A program made the translations under genes and the position numbers. Positions 27,097-35,571 of a stretch of DNA of 53,459 nucleotides are shown one piece after another (the first letter of the stretch is position 1; each line of letters starts with the position of its first letter). The DNA comes from Mucilaginibacter roseus (lineage in GTDB: Bacteria > Bacteroidota > Bacteroidia > Sphingobacteriales > Sphingobacteriaceae), in assembly GCF_021215455.1 (NCBI RefSeq), contig NZ_JAJPWV010000008.1, forward strand, positions 1-53,459. The letters are read 5' to 3'. The notes below the pieces were generated by a model. The model was not told the origin of the DNA and searched no databases. It saw nothing but the letters and a program-made list of their open reading frames with translations.

Positions 27097-29454
27097 TTAT
27101 TCGCTGCGTAAACTTTTAACCGGATTGGCAATTGCCGCTTTTATGGACTGGTAACTGATGGTAGCGATAGCTATTAACATTGACATTACACCCGCACCAA
27201 TAAACACCCAGATACTGATATCAACGCGGTATGTATAACTTTTCAACCATTCGGACATACCCCACCACGAGAACGGCGCGGCTATCAGGAATGAGATTAG
27301 AACCAGTTTCAGAAAATCAATTGAAAGCAAACGGGTGATGCGCCCTACCGATGCACCTAATACCTTGCGTACACCGATCTCCTTAATGCGGTTTTGCGCC
27401 ATATAGGTAGCCAGGCCAAACAAACCCAGGCATGATATAAATACCGTTAGCCCTGCAAACAATGTTGCCAGTGTACCTACGCGCTGCTCTTCGGCAAACT
27501 TTTTAGCGTAGTCCTCATCCACAAAGTTGTATTCAAACGGGTAGTCGGGATTATATTTTTTGAATACCTGCTCAATACTTTTCAGGTTTGCTGCGGTGCT
27601 GCGCGCTGGGTTAAGCTTGTAGTGTACAATGTTGAACCATGAACTTGGCCCTTGTACAACCATTGGGTGCACAGGCTCGTAAGGCGATTGTAGGATGAAA
27701 TCTTTTATCACGCCCACTACATGCCATTTTGTATCACCATTATTAACTATTTGCCCTACCGGGTTTTTAAAACCCATTACTTTAACAGCGGCCTCATTTA
27801 GCAGCATAGCTAACGAGTCGGTTGGATATTTCACAATATCAATATCGCGGCCCTCAATAATTTTTAGCCCCATGGTTTTAGTAAACTCGCCATCAACGTT
27901 AAACACATTAAAATCGAGCTTCGCATTAGGGTCTTTGCCCGGCCAGCTGTAGCCCCAGCTATCACTCCAGCCTTCTGTAATTGGGGCGCTGGTTTTGGTT
28001 ACCCCGGTTACGGCACCGCTTGCCATCATATCATTACGGATGGCATTGTAGTGTTTCCCCATATCGCCGGTCATATAGCTATATACCAGGTTATCACGTT
28101 TATAGCCGGTATCGCGGCTTTGGCCATGCTGCAGCTGGCTTTTAACAATAATGGTACAGATGATCAGCACAATGGCAACGGTAAATTGTATAACCACCAG
28201 TACCTTACGGGGTGCAACAAGCGCGTTGGCCGCTTTAAATGTACCTTTAAGCACTTTAACAGGTTGAAATGACGACAGGTAGAAAGCAGGGTAACTGCCC
28301 GCTATGATGCCGGTAAGAATGATAAAGCCGAAGAATATGATCCAGAAATCAACACTCGCGTAAGGCATAAACAGCTCCTTACCGGTAAGCTGATTAAAGC
28401 CCGAAAGGCTTAACTGAACAATAATTAATGCCAGCACACCGGCAAACAAGGCTATCAATATCGATTCTGATAAAAACTGGCCTATCAAAAACTCCCTTGG
28501 CGCACCGGCAACTTTACGTATGCCTACTTCTTTAGCCCGCTTCTCGCTGCGGGCGGTGCTCAGGTTCATGAAATTGATACAGGCGATAACCAGTATCAAA
28601 CCGGCTATCGCGGCAAAAAGCCTTACCGTACTTATTTTACCACCAGTGTTTACGCCATTTTCAAATTTTGAATACAAACGCCATTTTTCAATAGGATGGA
28701 GAAATACTTCGGTATCCTTTTGATCAGAGTGTGATTTGGTTATGTTTTTTATGCGGGCGTTTGCTGCTTCATATTTTACGCCAGGCTTTAATAAGGCATA
28801 GGTTTGCACAGAGTTATTTCCCCATGATTCATCGTCCCAGCCTATTTTCTTCATATAGGTCCACGGCAGTAAATACTCAAATCTGAAGCGCGTATTGTTA
28901 GGCAGATCCTGCATAACGGCGGTAACCGTAAAATGCGCGTTGCTATCTATCTTAACCGTTTTGCCCATGGCGGCATCAGTGCTTCCAAATAATTTTTTAG
29001 CGGCTTTTTCTGTAAGTACGATGGATGAATTGTCAACTAACGCTTTGTTACGTTCACCCTTAACCAGCGGAAAGCTGAACATATTTAAAAACCCCTGATC
29101 GGTAAAATAACCCCGCTCCATAAGTTTCTTATCGCCCACGGTGAATAAAAATGTACACTCGGTGGTATGCGTCGCCTCTTCAACCTGCGGATAATCGGCC
29201 TTTAAGGTTTTGGCCATAATTTTGGGTGTGGTATTCCAGCACCAAAGGTTACCATCAAAAACCGCCCGGTTGTACATGGTATACAGTCGATCCTTTTTAT
29301 CATGAAAGCGATCGTAGCTTAACTCATTTTGCACCCATAGTAAAATAAGCGCGGCACTTGCCATACCAATGGTTAAGCCGGCAATATTTATAAAAGTGAA
29401 GCCTTTATTTTTAAGCAGATTTCTCCAGGCGATTTTAAGGTAGTTTTTTAACAT
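27097..29454 (-). CDS. MacB/FtsX-type ABC permease 2
   Basis: 785 residues, opening MLKNYLKIAWRNLLKNKGFTF. Same two-module architecture: TM1 about 20-42, periplasmic domain, three helices, second module, three final helices. Coupling motifs RAKEVGIRKVAG and RIKEIGVRKVLG; C-terminus NPVKSLRSE. It follows permease 1 by 37 bp and resembles it most closely (shared NLSTARSEKRAKEVGIRK), suggesting these two arose by a late duplication. Confidence 0.9.
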   Translation of the reverse strand: MLKNYLKIAWRNLLKNKGFTFINIAGLTIGMASAALILLWVQNELSYDRFHDKKDRLYTMYNRAVFDGNLWCWNTTPKIMAKTLKADYPQVEEATHTTECTFLFTVGDKKLMERGYFTDQGFLNMFSFPLVKGERNKALVDNSSIVLTEKAAKKLFGSTDAAMGKTVKIDSNAHFTVTAVMQDLPNNTRFRFEYLLPWTYMKKIGWDDESWGNNSVQTYALLKPGVKYEAANARIKNITKSHSDQKDTEVFLHPIEKWRLYSKFENGVNTGGKISTVRLFAAIAGLILVIACINFMNLSTARSEKRAKEVGIRKVAGAPREFLIGQFLSESILIALFAGVLALIIVQLSLSGFNQLTGKELFMPYASVDFWIIFFGFIILTGIIAGSYPAFYLSSFQPVKVLKGTFKAANALVAPRKVLVVIQFTVAIVLIICTIIVKSQLQHGQSRDTGYKRDNLVYSYMTGDMGKHYNAIRNDMMASGAVTGVTKTSAPITEGWSDSWGYSWPGKDPNAKLDFNVFNVDGEFTKTMGLKIIEGRDIDIVKYPTDSLAMLLNEAAVKVMGFKNPVGQIVNNGDTKWHVVGVIKDFILQSPYEPVHPMVVQGPSSWFNIVHYKLNPARSTAANLKSIEQVFKKYNPDYPFEYNFVDEDYAKKFAEEQRVGTLATLFAGLTVFISCLGLFGLATYMAQNRIKEIGVRKVLGASVGRITRLLSIDFLKLVLISFLIAAPFSWWGMSEWLKSYTYRVDISIWVFIGAGVMSMLIAIATISYQSIKAAIANPVKSLRSE

Positions 29455-29491
29455 GGCTTTAATAATAATTGTGATTTATGGTTGGATATTT

Positions 29492-31858
29492 TTACTCACT
29501 CCGCAGGCTTTTTACCGGGTTACTGGTTGCCGCCTTTAAGGTGTTTAATGATACGACCACTAATGTGAGCAGCAGTATGCACAGGCCTACAAAGCCAAAC
29601 ACCCATATACTCAGGTCAACATGGTAAGCATACTTTTGCAGCCAGTTGTGCATCAGGTACCAGGTTACCGGCACAGCTATGATAAACGCCAGCCCTACCA
29701 GCTTTAAAAATTCGGTTGATATCAGCATAATTACCTGCTTTACCGATGCGCCCAGCACCTTGCGTATGCCAATTTCGCGGAAACGTTTTTCGATGGTGAA
29801 TGAGGCCAGCCCGGCTAAACCAAGGCAGCAAATAAATATGGCCAGCCCGGCAAATATGTTGGTAATGCGGCTAATCAGCTCCTCGGTATAAAACTTTGCG
29901 CCGTATTCCTGATCTGCAAACTGGTATTCAAACAAGTCGTCAGGACTGTATTTATTATAAACAGACTTGATGGAAGCAAGCGCCTTTTTAGGTTGTACGC
30001 CATCATTAAGCCTGATGTTGATCATGTTCAGGTTGTTGTTGTTACCGCTGCGGTAATAGGTCATCATCGGCCTTACGCTTTCGTAAGGCGAGGTCATTAC
30101 AATATCATCGGTAATACCTATAACGGTATAAACATTAGGGCCGTAGTTCATTTTCATGCCTACCGGATTTTTAAGACCCATTGCCGCTACTGCCGATTTG
30201 TTTAACAGCATGTTTGATGAGTCGGCCGGCGTGCCATCAAAATCACGCCCTTGGAGTATTTTAACCCCAAGCGTTTTACTGAAATTAACATCAGTATACA
30301 TGCCTGAAAAAATGATCTGCTCGCCCGCCGGTTTGCCTGCATAATCGGGCCCGCCAGATAACCACCAGATATTTGTAACCGGCGAAAAAGTACGGTTAAC
30401 GGCCTTAATGATACCGGTTTGCATCAGCTCGTTTTTAATTACATCAAAGTTGCGGTTTGTTGAGCCGGTGCTCGGCAACATGATCAGGTTATTGGCGTTG
30501 TAACCGGCATTGCGGTTTTTAACGTGCTGTATTTGCTGGTAGATGATGATGGTTGATGATATTAACAGTATCGACATCACAAATTGCCCCACCACCAATA
30601 CCCTGCGCGGCGTTACCGCCCCTTTGCCTACCGGTATACTACCCTTTAAAACCTTGACCGGGTTAAATGATGACAGGTATAGTGCCGGGTAGCTGCCTGC
30701 GGTAATACCGGTAAATAAAATAATAATTAAAGCGCCCAGCCAAAGTTGCGGCTCGCCTATGTTTAACAAAAGCTGCTTATCCACCAACTGGTTAAACATT
30801 GGCATCAGCGCTACCACCAGAATTACCGAAAGCACAAATGCGATCAATGATAATATCATCGACTCAGCAAAAAACTGTATTACAAGTTGTTTTTTATCAG
30901 ACCCCAACGTTTTACGGATGCCTACTTCCTTAGCGCGTTTCTCGCTGCGGGCGGTGCTCAGGTTCATGAAGTTTACACAGGCAATTAACAATATTACCAG
31001 CGCGATGATGGAGAACAGGCGCACATACTCTATCATACCACCTACGTTTTTGCCGTCCTTAAAGTCGTGGTACAGGTGCCATTTGCTCATAGGGTACGCA
31101 AAGTAGGTGCTTAACTTTTCGTTAGGGTTATGTTTTTTCATCACCCCGTTTATAATGCGGCTTACCTCAGCTTCGGTAGTGCCCTCTTTAACTTTAACAT
31201 ATACCCGCCACGATGAATTTACCCACTCATTCATATCCTGCTTAGCCTGCGGCGAAGAATAGTTGATCGGTATCAAAGCATCAAAACGTACGGTTGAATT
31301 GCCAGGAGGATCTGCTACAACCGCACTTACTTTTACCGACTGATCGTTATTCATTTTTAATGTTTTGTTGATCGGGTCAGCATCGCCAAAAAAAGCCTTT
31401 GCGGATGATTGTGTGATAACGATGGATGAAGGGTCTTTCAGTGCCTGTGCGGCGTTACCTTTTACAAACTTCCACGTAAATACTTTTAAAAAATCCTCGT
31501 TCACATACAATACATCGCGCTTCAGCTTAGAATTGCCCAGGTTAAAAAGGTTGCTTTGGGTTTGGGTAGTAACCGCTGCCTGCTCAATATTCGGGTAACC
31601 GGTTTTAAGCTCGGTTGCCAGCGGGAAAACCATGTTCTCGTCGGTAAAAACATTGTTTTTAAAATCGCGCGTAGCTACAGCCTGAAATATGTTGTTATAG
31701 CCGGTATTGAATTTATCAAACGATACCTCATCCTTCACCCATAAAAAAATAAACATGGCACAGGTAATACCTATGGTAAGGCCTAACAAATTGGTAAAAG
31801 CGAAGCCTTTGTTACGTACAAGATTTCGCCAGGCTATTTTAAGGTAATTTTTGAACAT
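29492..31858 (-). CDS. MacB/FtsX-type ABC permease 1
   Basis: 788 residues, opening MFKNYLKIAWRNLVRNKGFAF. Two MacB_PCD/FtsX modules with coupling motifs RAKEVGIRKTLG and RFREIGIRKVLG; C-terminus NPVKSLRSE. It is third in unit 1, 45 bp after ATPase 1, so is the copy most likely to pair with that ATPase by default. Permeases of this class export or extract amphipathic substrates such as peptides, lipids or siderophores from the periplasmic leaflet; the substrate here cannot be read from sequence. Confidence 0.9.
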   Translation of the reverse strand: MFKNYLKIAWRNLVRNKGFAFTNLLGLTIGITCAMFIFLWVKDEVSFDKFNTGYNNIFQAVATRDFKNNVFTDENMVFPLATELKTGYPNIEQAAVTTQTQSNLFNLGNSKLKRDVLYVNEDFLKVFTWKFVKGNAAQALKDPSSIVITQSSAKAFFGDADPINKTLKMNNDQSVKVSAVVADPPGNSTVRFDALIPINYSSPQAKQDMNEWVNSSWRVYVKVKEGTTEAEVSRIINGVMKKHNPNEKLSTYFAYPMSKWHLYHDFKDGKNVGGMIEYVRLFSIIALVILLIACVNFMNLSTARSEKRAKEVGIRKTLGSDKKQLVIQFFAESMILSLIAFVLSVILVVALMPMFNQLVDKQLLLNIGEPQLWLGALIIILFTGITAGSYPALYLSSFNPVKVLKGSIPVGKGAVTPRRVLVVGQFVMSILLISSTIIIYQQIQHVKNRNAGYNANNLIMLPSTGSTNRNFDVIKNELMQTGIIKAVNRTFSPVTNIWWLSGGPDYAGKPAGEQIIFSGMYTDVNFSKTLGVKILQGRDFDGTPADSSNMLLNKSAVAAMGLKNPVGMKMNYGPNVYTVIGITDDIVMTSPYESVRPMMTYYRSGNNNNLNMINIRLNDGVQPKKALASIKSVYNKYSPDDLFEYQFADQEYGAKFYTEELISRITNIFAGLAIFICCLGLAGLASFTIEKRFREIGIRKVLGASVKQVIMLISTEFLKLVGLAFIIAVPVTWYLMHNWLQKYAYHVDLSIWVFGFVGLCILLLTLVVVSLNTLKAATSNPVKSLRSE

Positions 31859-31903
31859 GTTTATTGTGATTAAAGGTGATTGTTTTGAGTATTGGTTTGC
31901 TTA

Positions 31904-32581
31904 TTATATCATGATGTTTTCCATTACGGTGTGGCCATCCAGCAGGCGGATAATACGGTGGCTGTAGCGCGCATCGTGCTCGGAGTGGGTTACCATTACA
32001 ATGGTGGTGCCCTGTTCGTTCAAATCAGTTAACAGCTCCATTACCTCATTACCGTTGCTTGAGTCGAGGTTACCGGTAGGCTCATCCGCCAGTATCAGCT
32101 TAGGTTTGTTAACTACCGCGCGGGCAATGGCCACACGCTGTTGCTGACCACCCGATAACTGCTGCGGATAGTGGTTACGGCGGTGCATGATCTGCATTTT
32201 ATCCAGCACCTCTTCAACGCGCTTTGCGCGGTCGGCCGCGGCTACGCCCGTGTAGATCAGCGGGAGCTCTACGTTTTCAAATACCGTTAATTCATCAATC
32301 AGGTTAAAGCTCTGGAAAACGAAACCTATGTTATGCTTACGCAGATCGGCACGCTTGCGCTCGCTGTAGTGGGCAATCTCGGTACCGTTGAAAACGTAGC
32401 TACCGCCATCAGGGTCATCCAGCATGCCAATGATGTTCAACAACGTTGACTTACCACAGCCCGAAGGCCCCATAATGGCTACAAACTCACCCTTTTTTAC
32501 TTCGAGCGATAGTTTGTTAAGCGCAACGGTTTCAACTTCTTCAGTACGATAAAACTTTTCGAGATCAGTTATCTTTATCAT
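31904..32581 (-). CDS. ABC exporter ATPase 1 (MacB/LolD type)
   Basis: 225 residues. The start at ATG 32581 is fixed by a Shine-Dalgarno sequence just upstream; the frame is open six codons further up. Walker A GPSGCGKS (38-45), Q-loop Gln, signature LSGGQQQRVAIARA, Walker B LILADE, D-loop NLDSS and H-loop THSE are all canonical. It powers the permeases that follow it in the operon and is encoded between the fusion protein and permease 1. Confidence 0.93.
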   Translation of the reverse strand: MIKITDLEKFYRTEEVETVALNKLSLEVKKGEFVAIMGPSGCGKSTLLNIIGMLDDPDGGSYVFNGTEIAHYSERKRADLRKHNIGFVFQSFNLIDELTVFENVELPLIYTGVAAADRAKRVEEVLDKMQIMHRRNHYPQQLSGGQQQRVAIARAVVNKPKLILADEPTGNLDSSNGNEVMELLTDLNEQGTTIVMVTHSEHDARYSHRIIRLLDGHTVMENIMI

Positions 32582-32586
32582 TTTTT

Positions 32587-32593
32587 CCTCCTT
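32587..32593 (-). promoter_or_regulatory. Strong Shine-Dalgarno site before ATPase 1
   Basis: On the minus strand AAGGAGG, 5 nt before ATG 32581. Such a site is unusual here: the other genes I looked at start behind A-rich leaders. It decides the start codon and may raise ATPase yield relative to its operon neighbours. Confidence 0.75.
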
Positions 32594-32644
32594 AACCACA
32601 TGGTGGTTATTAATTGTGATTGTTCAGTTTATAAATATCTTTTG

Positions 32645-33895
32645 TTAGTTCTTCAGTACCAGTTCCTGCATATCGCCATAGGTATCATAGCTTGATGTTA
32701 CCACCTTATCGCCCGGTTGCAGGCCTTGCAGCACTTCGTAATAATCCGGGTTTTGGCGGCCAAGCTGTACATCAACACGGTAAGCCGTTTTGCCGTCATC
32801 GCTCAGCTTAAATATCCAGTTACCGCCGGTTTGCTGGTAAAAGCCCCCCTTAGGTACCAGTAGCGCCTGTGTTTCATCGCTCAGAGCCAATCGTATCTGC
32901 AAGGTTTGGCCGCGGCGCATCTCCTTTGGTATGGCGCCAATAAATTCCATATCAACCTGGAAACGGCCGTTGGTTACTTGGGTAAACACTTTTTTTATGC
33001 GCAGTTTATAAGTTTTATCCAGTGTGAACTCGCCCATCAGGCCATTGTACACACGCGAAATATAGTGCTCATCAACATCAACCCTTACTTTATATCCTGA
33101 TAAGACATCGATCTGCCCTAAACGTTGCCCCTTATTTTTGGTCTGCCCAATTTCAGCATCCATCGAGGTTAGCTGCCCGTCAACCGGCGCGCGCACAATC
33201 AGGTCGCCTACCTTTTTACGCATTAGTGCCAGGGTACTCTTCATGTGGTCGTAAGATTCGCCCATCTGCGTTAACTGCTGCTTGGTTGAGCTGCTGTCCT
33301 GATTCAGGATTTTTGTAGTGAGTTTTTTACGGTTTACAGCATACAGGTACTCGTTTTCTGATTTTTTGAACTCCTGCAAGCCAATAGCTTTTTGCTCGTA
33401 AAGGTGTTTGTTCAATTTAAATACACGCTCGGCCTCTTTCAGCGCACTTTCAACCTCAGCCATCTGGTTAAGCTTGCCAATTGTATTTTGCTGGGCATTA
33501 TCGCGCGATATCTGCATCTGCGTAAGCACGTTAAATACAGATGTTTCTTCATTAGCCAGGCTTAGCTCCAAGTCTGTATTGGTTAGTTTTAATATCGGCT
33601 GGCCGGCTTTCATGGTGGTACCGTCTTCAACAAATAGTTTCTCCACACGGCCGCCTTCAACCGCGTCAAGGTATATGGTGGTTTTAGGCATTACCACGCC
33701 GTTAACCGGTATAAATTCCTGGAAAGGGCCTTTTTTTATCTCGCTGATAGTAATACGCTCGGTATCAACATTAAGCTTGCTTTTGCCCGATGTAAAATAG
33801 ATGCTACCGCTAACCAGCAGCACTATGCCTGCTATACCGGCTATGGTAGTTATACGTTTAGCATTCCACTTCTTTTTCTCAATTTTTCTGTCCAC
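32645..33895 (-). CDS. Membrane fusion (HlyD/MacA-type) protein
   Basis: 416 residues from a GTG at 33895. An upstream ATG at 33940 in the same frame overlaps the predicted -24 promoter box, so the GTG, which gives VDRKIEKKKW, is the better start. One N-terminal membrane anchor (about 16-33), then the adaptor layout: lipoyl-like half (GRVEKLFVEDGTTMKAGQPIL), alpha-hairpin coiled coil (about 105-200), second lipoyl half (VRAPVDGQLTSMDAEIGQ), and beta-barrel and membrane-proximal domains with a PKGGFYQQTGGNWIF segment. It links the inner-membrane permeases to the TolC-type channel. First gene of exporter unit 1, the only adaptor at the locus. Confidence 0.9.
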   Translation of the reverse strand: MDRKIEKKKWNAKRITTIAGIAGIVLLVSGSIYFTSGKSKLNVDTERITISEIKKGPFQEFIPVNGVVMPKTTIYLDAVEGGRVEKLFVEDGTTMKAGQPILKLTNTDLELSLANEETSVFNVLTQMQISRDNAQQNTIGKLNQMAEVESALKEAERVFKLNKHLYEQKAIGLQEFKKSENEYLYAVNRKKLTTKILNQDSSSTKQQLTQMGESYDHMKSTLALMRKKVGDLIVRAPVDGQLTSMDAEIGQTKNKGQRLGQIDVLSGYKVRVDVDEHYISRVYNGLMGEFTLDKTYKLRIKKVFTQVTNGRFQVDMEFIGAIPKEMRRGQTLQIRLALSDETQALLVPKGGFYQQTGGNWIFKLSDDGKTAYRVDVQLGRQNPDYYEVLQGLQPGDKVVTSSYDTYGDMQELVLKN

Positions 33896-33923
33896 TGTGA
33901 TATAAATGAATTTACAGTACCTA

Positions 33924-33939
33924 ACAAAAACATGTGCCA
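33924..33939 (-). promoter_or_regulatory. Sigma-54-like promoter for exporter unit 1
   Basis: On the minus strand TGGCAC (33939-33934) is a perfect -24 box. The -12 region TTTTTGT has TTG one base late and T in place of C. It lies 53 bp from the nearest enhancer-like site at 33992 and about 30 bp upstream of the GTG start. Confidence 0.55.
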
Positions 33940-33991
33940 CAAATTAAAAATCTGAATTACAACAACTTAAGCCACATATAGCTAATAACTG

Positions 33992-34030
33992 CGTACGCTA
34001 ATGTTACAGCAGGTGTACGTTATTGATACA
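33992..34030. promoter_or_regulatory. Paired enhancer-like sites shared by exporter and regulator
   Basis: Site 1 CGTACGCTAATGTTACA (33992-34008) and site 2 TGTACGTTATTGATACA (34014-34030), start-to-start 22 bp. The pair lies between two divergent sigma-54-like promoters at nearly equal distances: 53 bp to the exporter -24 box (33939) and 55 bp to the regulator -24 box (34085). Confidence 0.78.
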
Positions 34031-34084
34031 GTGTTCGCAAAGGTTAAAAACAGCAATATTCTGTTTATCAATCAGTTGAATTTA

Positions 34085-34099
34085 TGGTTGGTTTGTTGC
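34085..34099 (+). promoter_or_regulatory. Sigma-54 promoter of the two-component operon
   Basis: TGGTTGGTTTGTTGC: -24 TGG and -12 TTGC with the invariant GG and GC at the correct 10-bp spacing. This is the best sigma-54 match in the window. Transcription would start near 34111, about 105 nt before the regulator ATG, implying autoregulation. Confidence 0.65.
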
Positions 34100-34215
34100 C
34101 TATCCTGAGCATATAATTTAGCTTAAAAACGGCGAAAAACAATGCTATTTGGTTAACGGCATTTTAAGCGATCAATATTTTATTTACCTTAACATCATAT
34201 TCAGCATTGGCACAA

Positions 34216-35571
34216 ATGATATTAAAAAAGGCAACCATCCTTATCGTTGATGATGATCCGGATGTGCTTACCGCGGTAAAGCTATTGCTTAAAACCGAGG
34301 TACACGAGATTATTACCGAGAAAAATCCTGAAAACCTGAACTGGCTGCTACAGCGTAACCAGGTTGACCTTGTACTGTTAGATATGAATTTTAACAGCGC
34401 CATTAATACCGGTAACGAAGGTATTTACTGGCTGCGCAAGGTAAAGGAGTGGAAGCCCAACGTATGCGTTATTATGATAACGGCTTATGGCGATATTGAC
34501 CTGGCTGTACGATCATTAAAAGAGGGTGCCAATGATTTTATTGTAAAGCCCTGGCATAACGAGAAACTGATCAGCACCATCACAGACCTGCTGGACAAGA
34601 AAGAGGGCGACAAAACCAATAAACCAGTGAAAAGCAAAGCCGGGTCGACAGATATACTGGGCGATTCGGAAATTATGCAGGACATTTTTCATAAAGTAAA
34701 TAAGATAGCGCCTACCGACGCCAATATATTAATACTGGGCGAAAATGGCACAGGTAAAGACCTTATGGCCAAAGCCATACACGAGCGCTCGTTAAGGGCA
34801 AACAAGCCTTTTGTTAAGGTTGATGTGGGTGCACTTACCGACACATTGTTTGAGAGTGAACTGTTCGGCCATAAAAAAGGCGCATTTACTGACGCGCGCG
34901 AAGATCGGCCCGGCCGCTTTGAGGATGCACATGGCGGTACTTTGTTTTTAGACGAGATTGGCAACATCACCCTGCAACAACAGGCCAAACTGTTAACCGT
35001 ATTGCAAAACCGGCAGGTAACCCGTTTGGGCACTAACAAGCCTATAGATATCGACATCAGGCTGATATGCGCTACCAACGTACCGCTGCAGGAACTGGCT
35101 AATGAAAACCGATTCCGTAAGGATTTGATTTACCGTATAAACACCGTTGAAATTACCATGCCGCCATTGCGTAAACGTAATAATGATATTGTAATGCTTG
35201 CCCGGCACTTTGCCAAAATGTATGCGTCAAAGTATCTTAAACCGGCAATGGAGTTTGAGGCCGCGGCTTTGCAAAAACTCAAATCATACAACTTTCCTGG
35301 TAACGTGCGTGAGTTGCAATACTCTATTGAGCGTGCAGTTATTATGGCTGACAATGATACGTTGGGCCCGGATGACCTGCTCTTTTCATCATTAGAAGCA
35401 CCCGTGCAGCAAAGCCTTGAAGGCGATGACAACATTCCACTAAGCGCTATGGAAAAAAACGCCATACTCCGGGTAATTGAAAAGCACAGCGGCAACATAA
35501 CCCGTGCAGCCAAGGAGTTGGGCTTAACCCGTACCGCCCTATACCGCAGATTAAGCAAATATGATATTTAA
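34216..35571 (+). CDS. NtrC-family sigma-54-dependent response regulator
   Basis: 451 residues from ATG 34216. Receiver domain (about 5-120) with phospho-acceptor Asp56 in LLDMNF and the acidic patch VDDD. AAA+ domain (about 145-385): Walker A GENGTGKD at 175-182, sigma-54-contacting loop GAFTDA at 222-227 (canonical GAFTGA), Walker B GGTLFLDE. A Fis-type helix-turn-helix closes the protein (NITRAAKELGLTRTALYRR). It remodels RNA polymerase-sigma-54 to open promoters. Divergent from the exporter operon, with paired sites between them, so it most likely controls that operon and itself. It overlaps the histidine kinase gene by 11 bp. Confidence 0.93.
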   Translation: MILKKATILIVDDDPDVLTAVKLLLKTEVHEIITEKNPENLNWLLQRNQVDLVLLDMNFNSAINTGNEGIYWLRKVKEWKPNVCVIMITAYGDIDLAVRSLKEGANDFIVKPWHNEKLISTITDLLDKKEGDKTNKPVKSKAGSTDILGDSEIMQDIFHKVNKIAPTDANILILGENGTGKDLMAKAIHERSLRANKPFVKVDVGALTDTLFESELFGHKKGAFTDAREDRPGRFEDAHGGTLFLDEIGNITLQQQAKLLTVLQNRQVTRLGTNKPIDIDIRLICATNVPLQELANENRFRKDLIYRINTVEITMPPLRKRNNDIVMLARHFAKMYASKYLKPAMEFEAAALQKLKSYNFPGNVRELQYSIERAVIMADNDTLGPDDLLFSSLEAPVQQSLEGDDNIPLSAMEKNAILRVIEKHSGNITRAAKELGLTRTALYRRLSKYDI

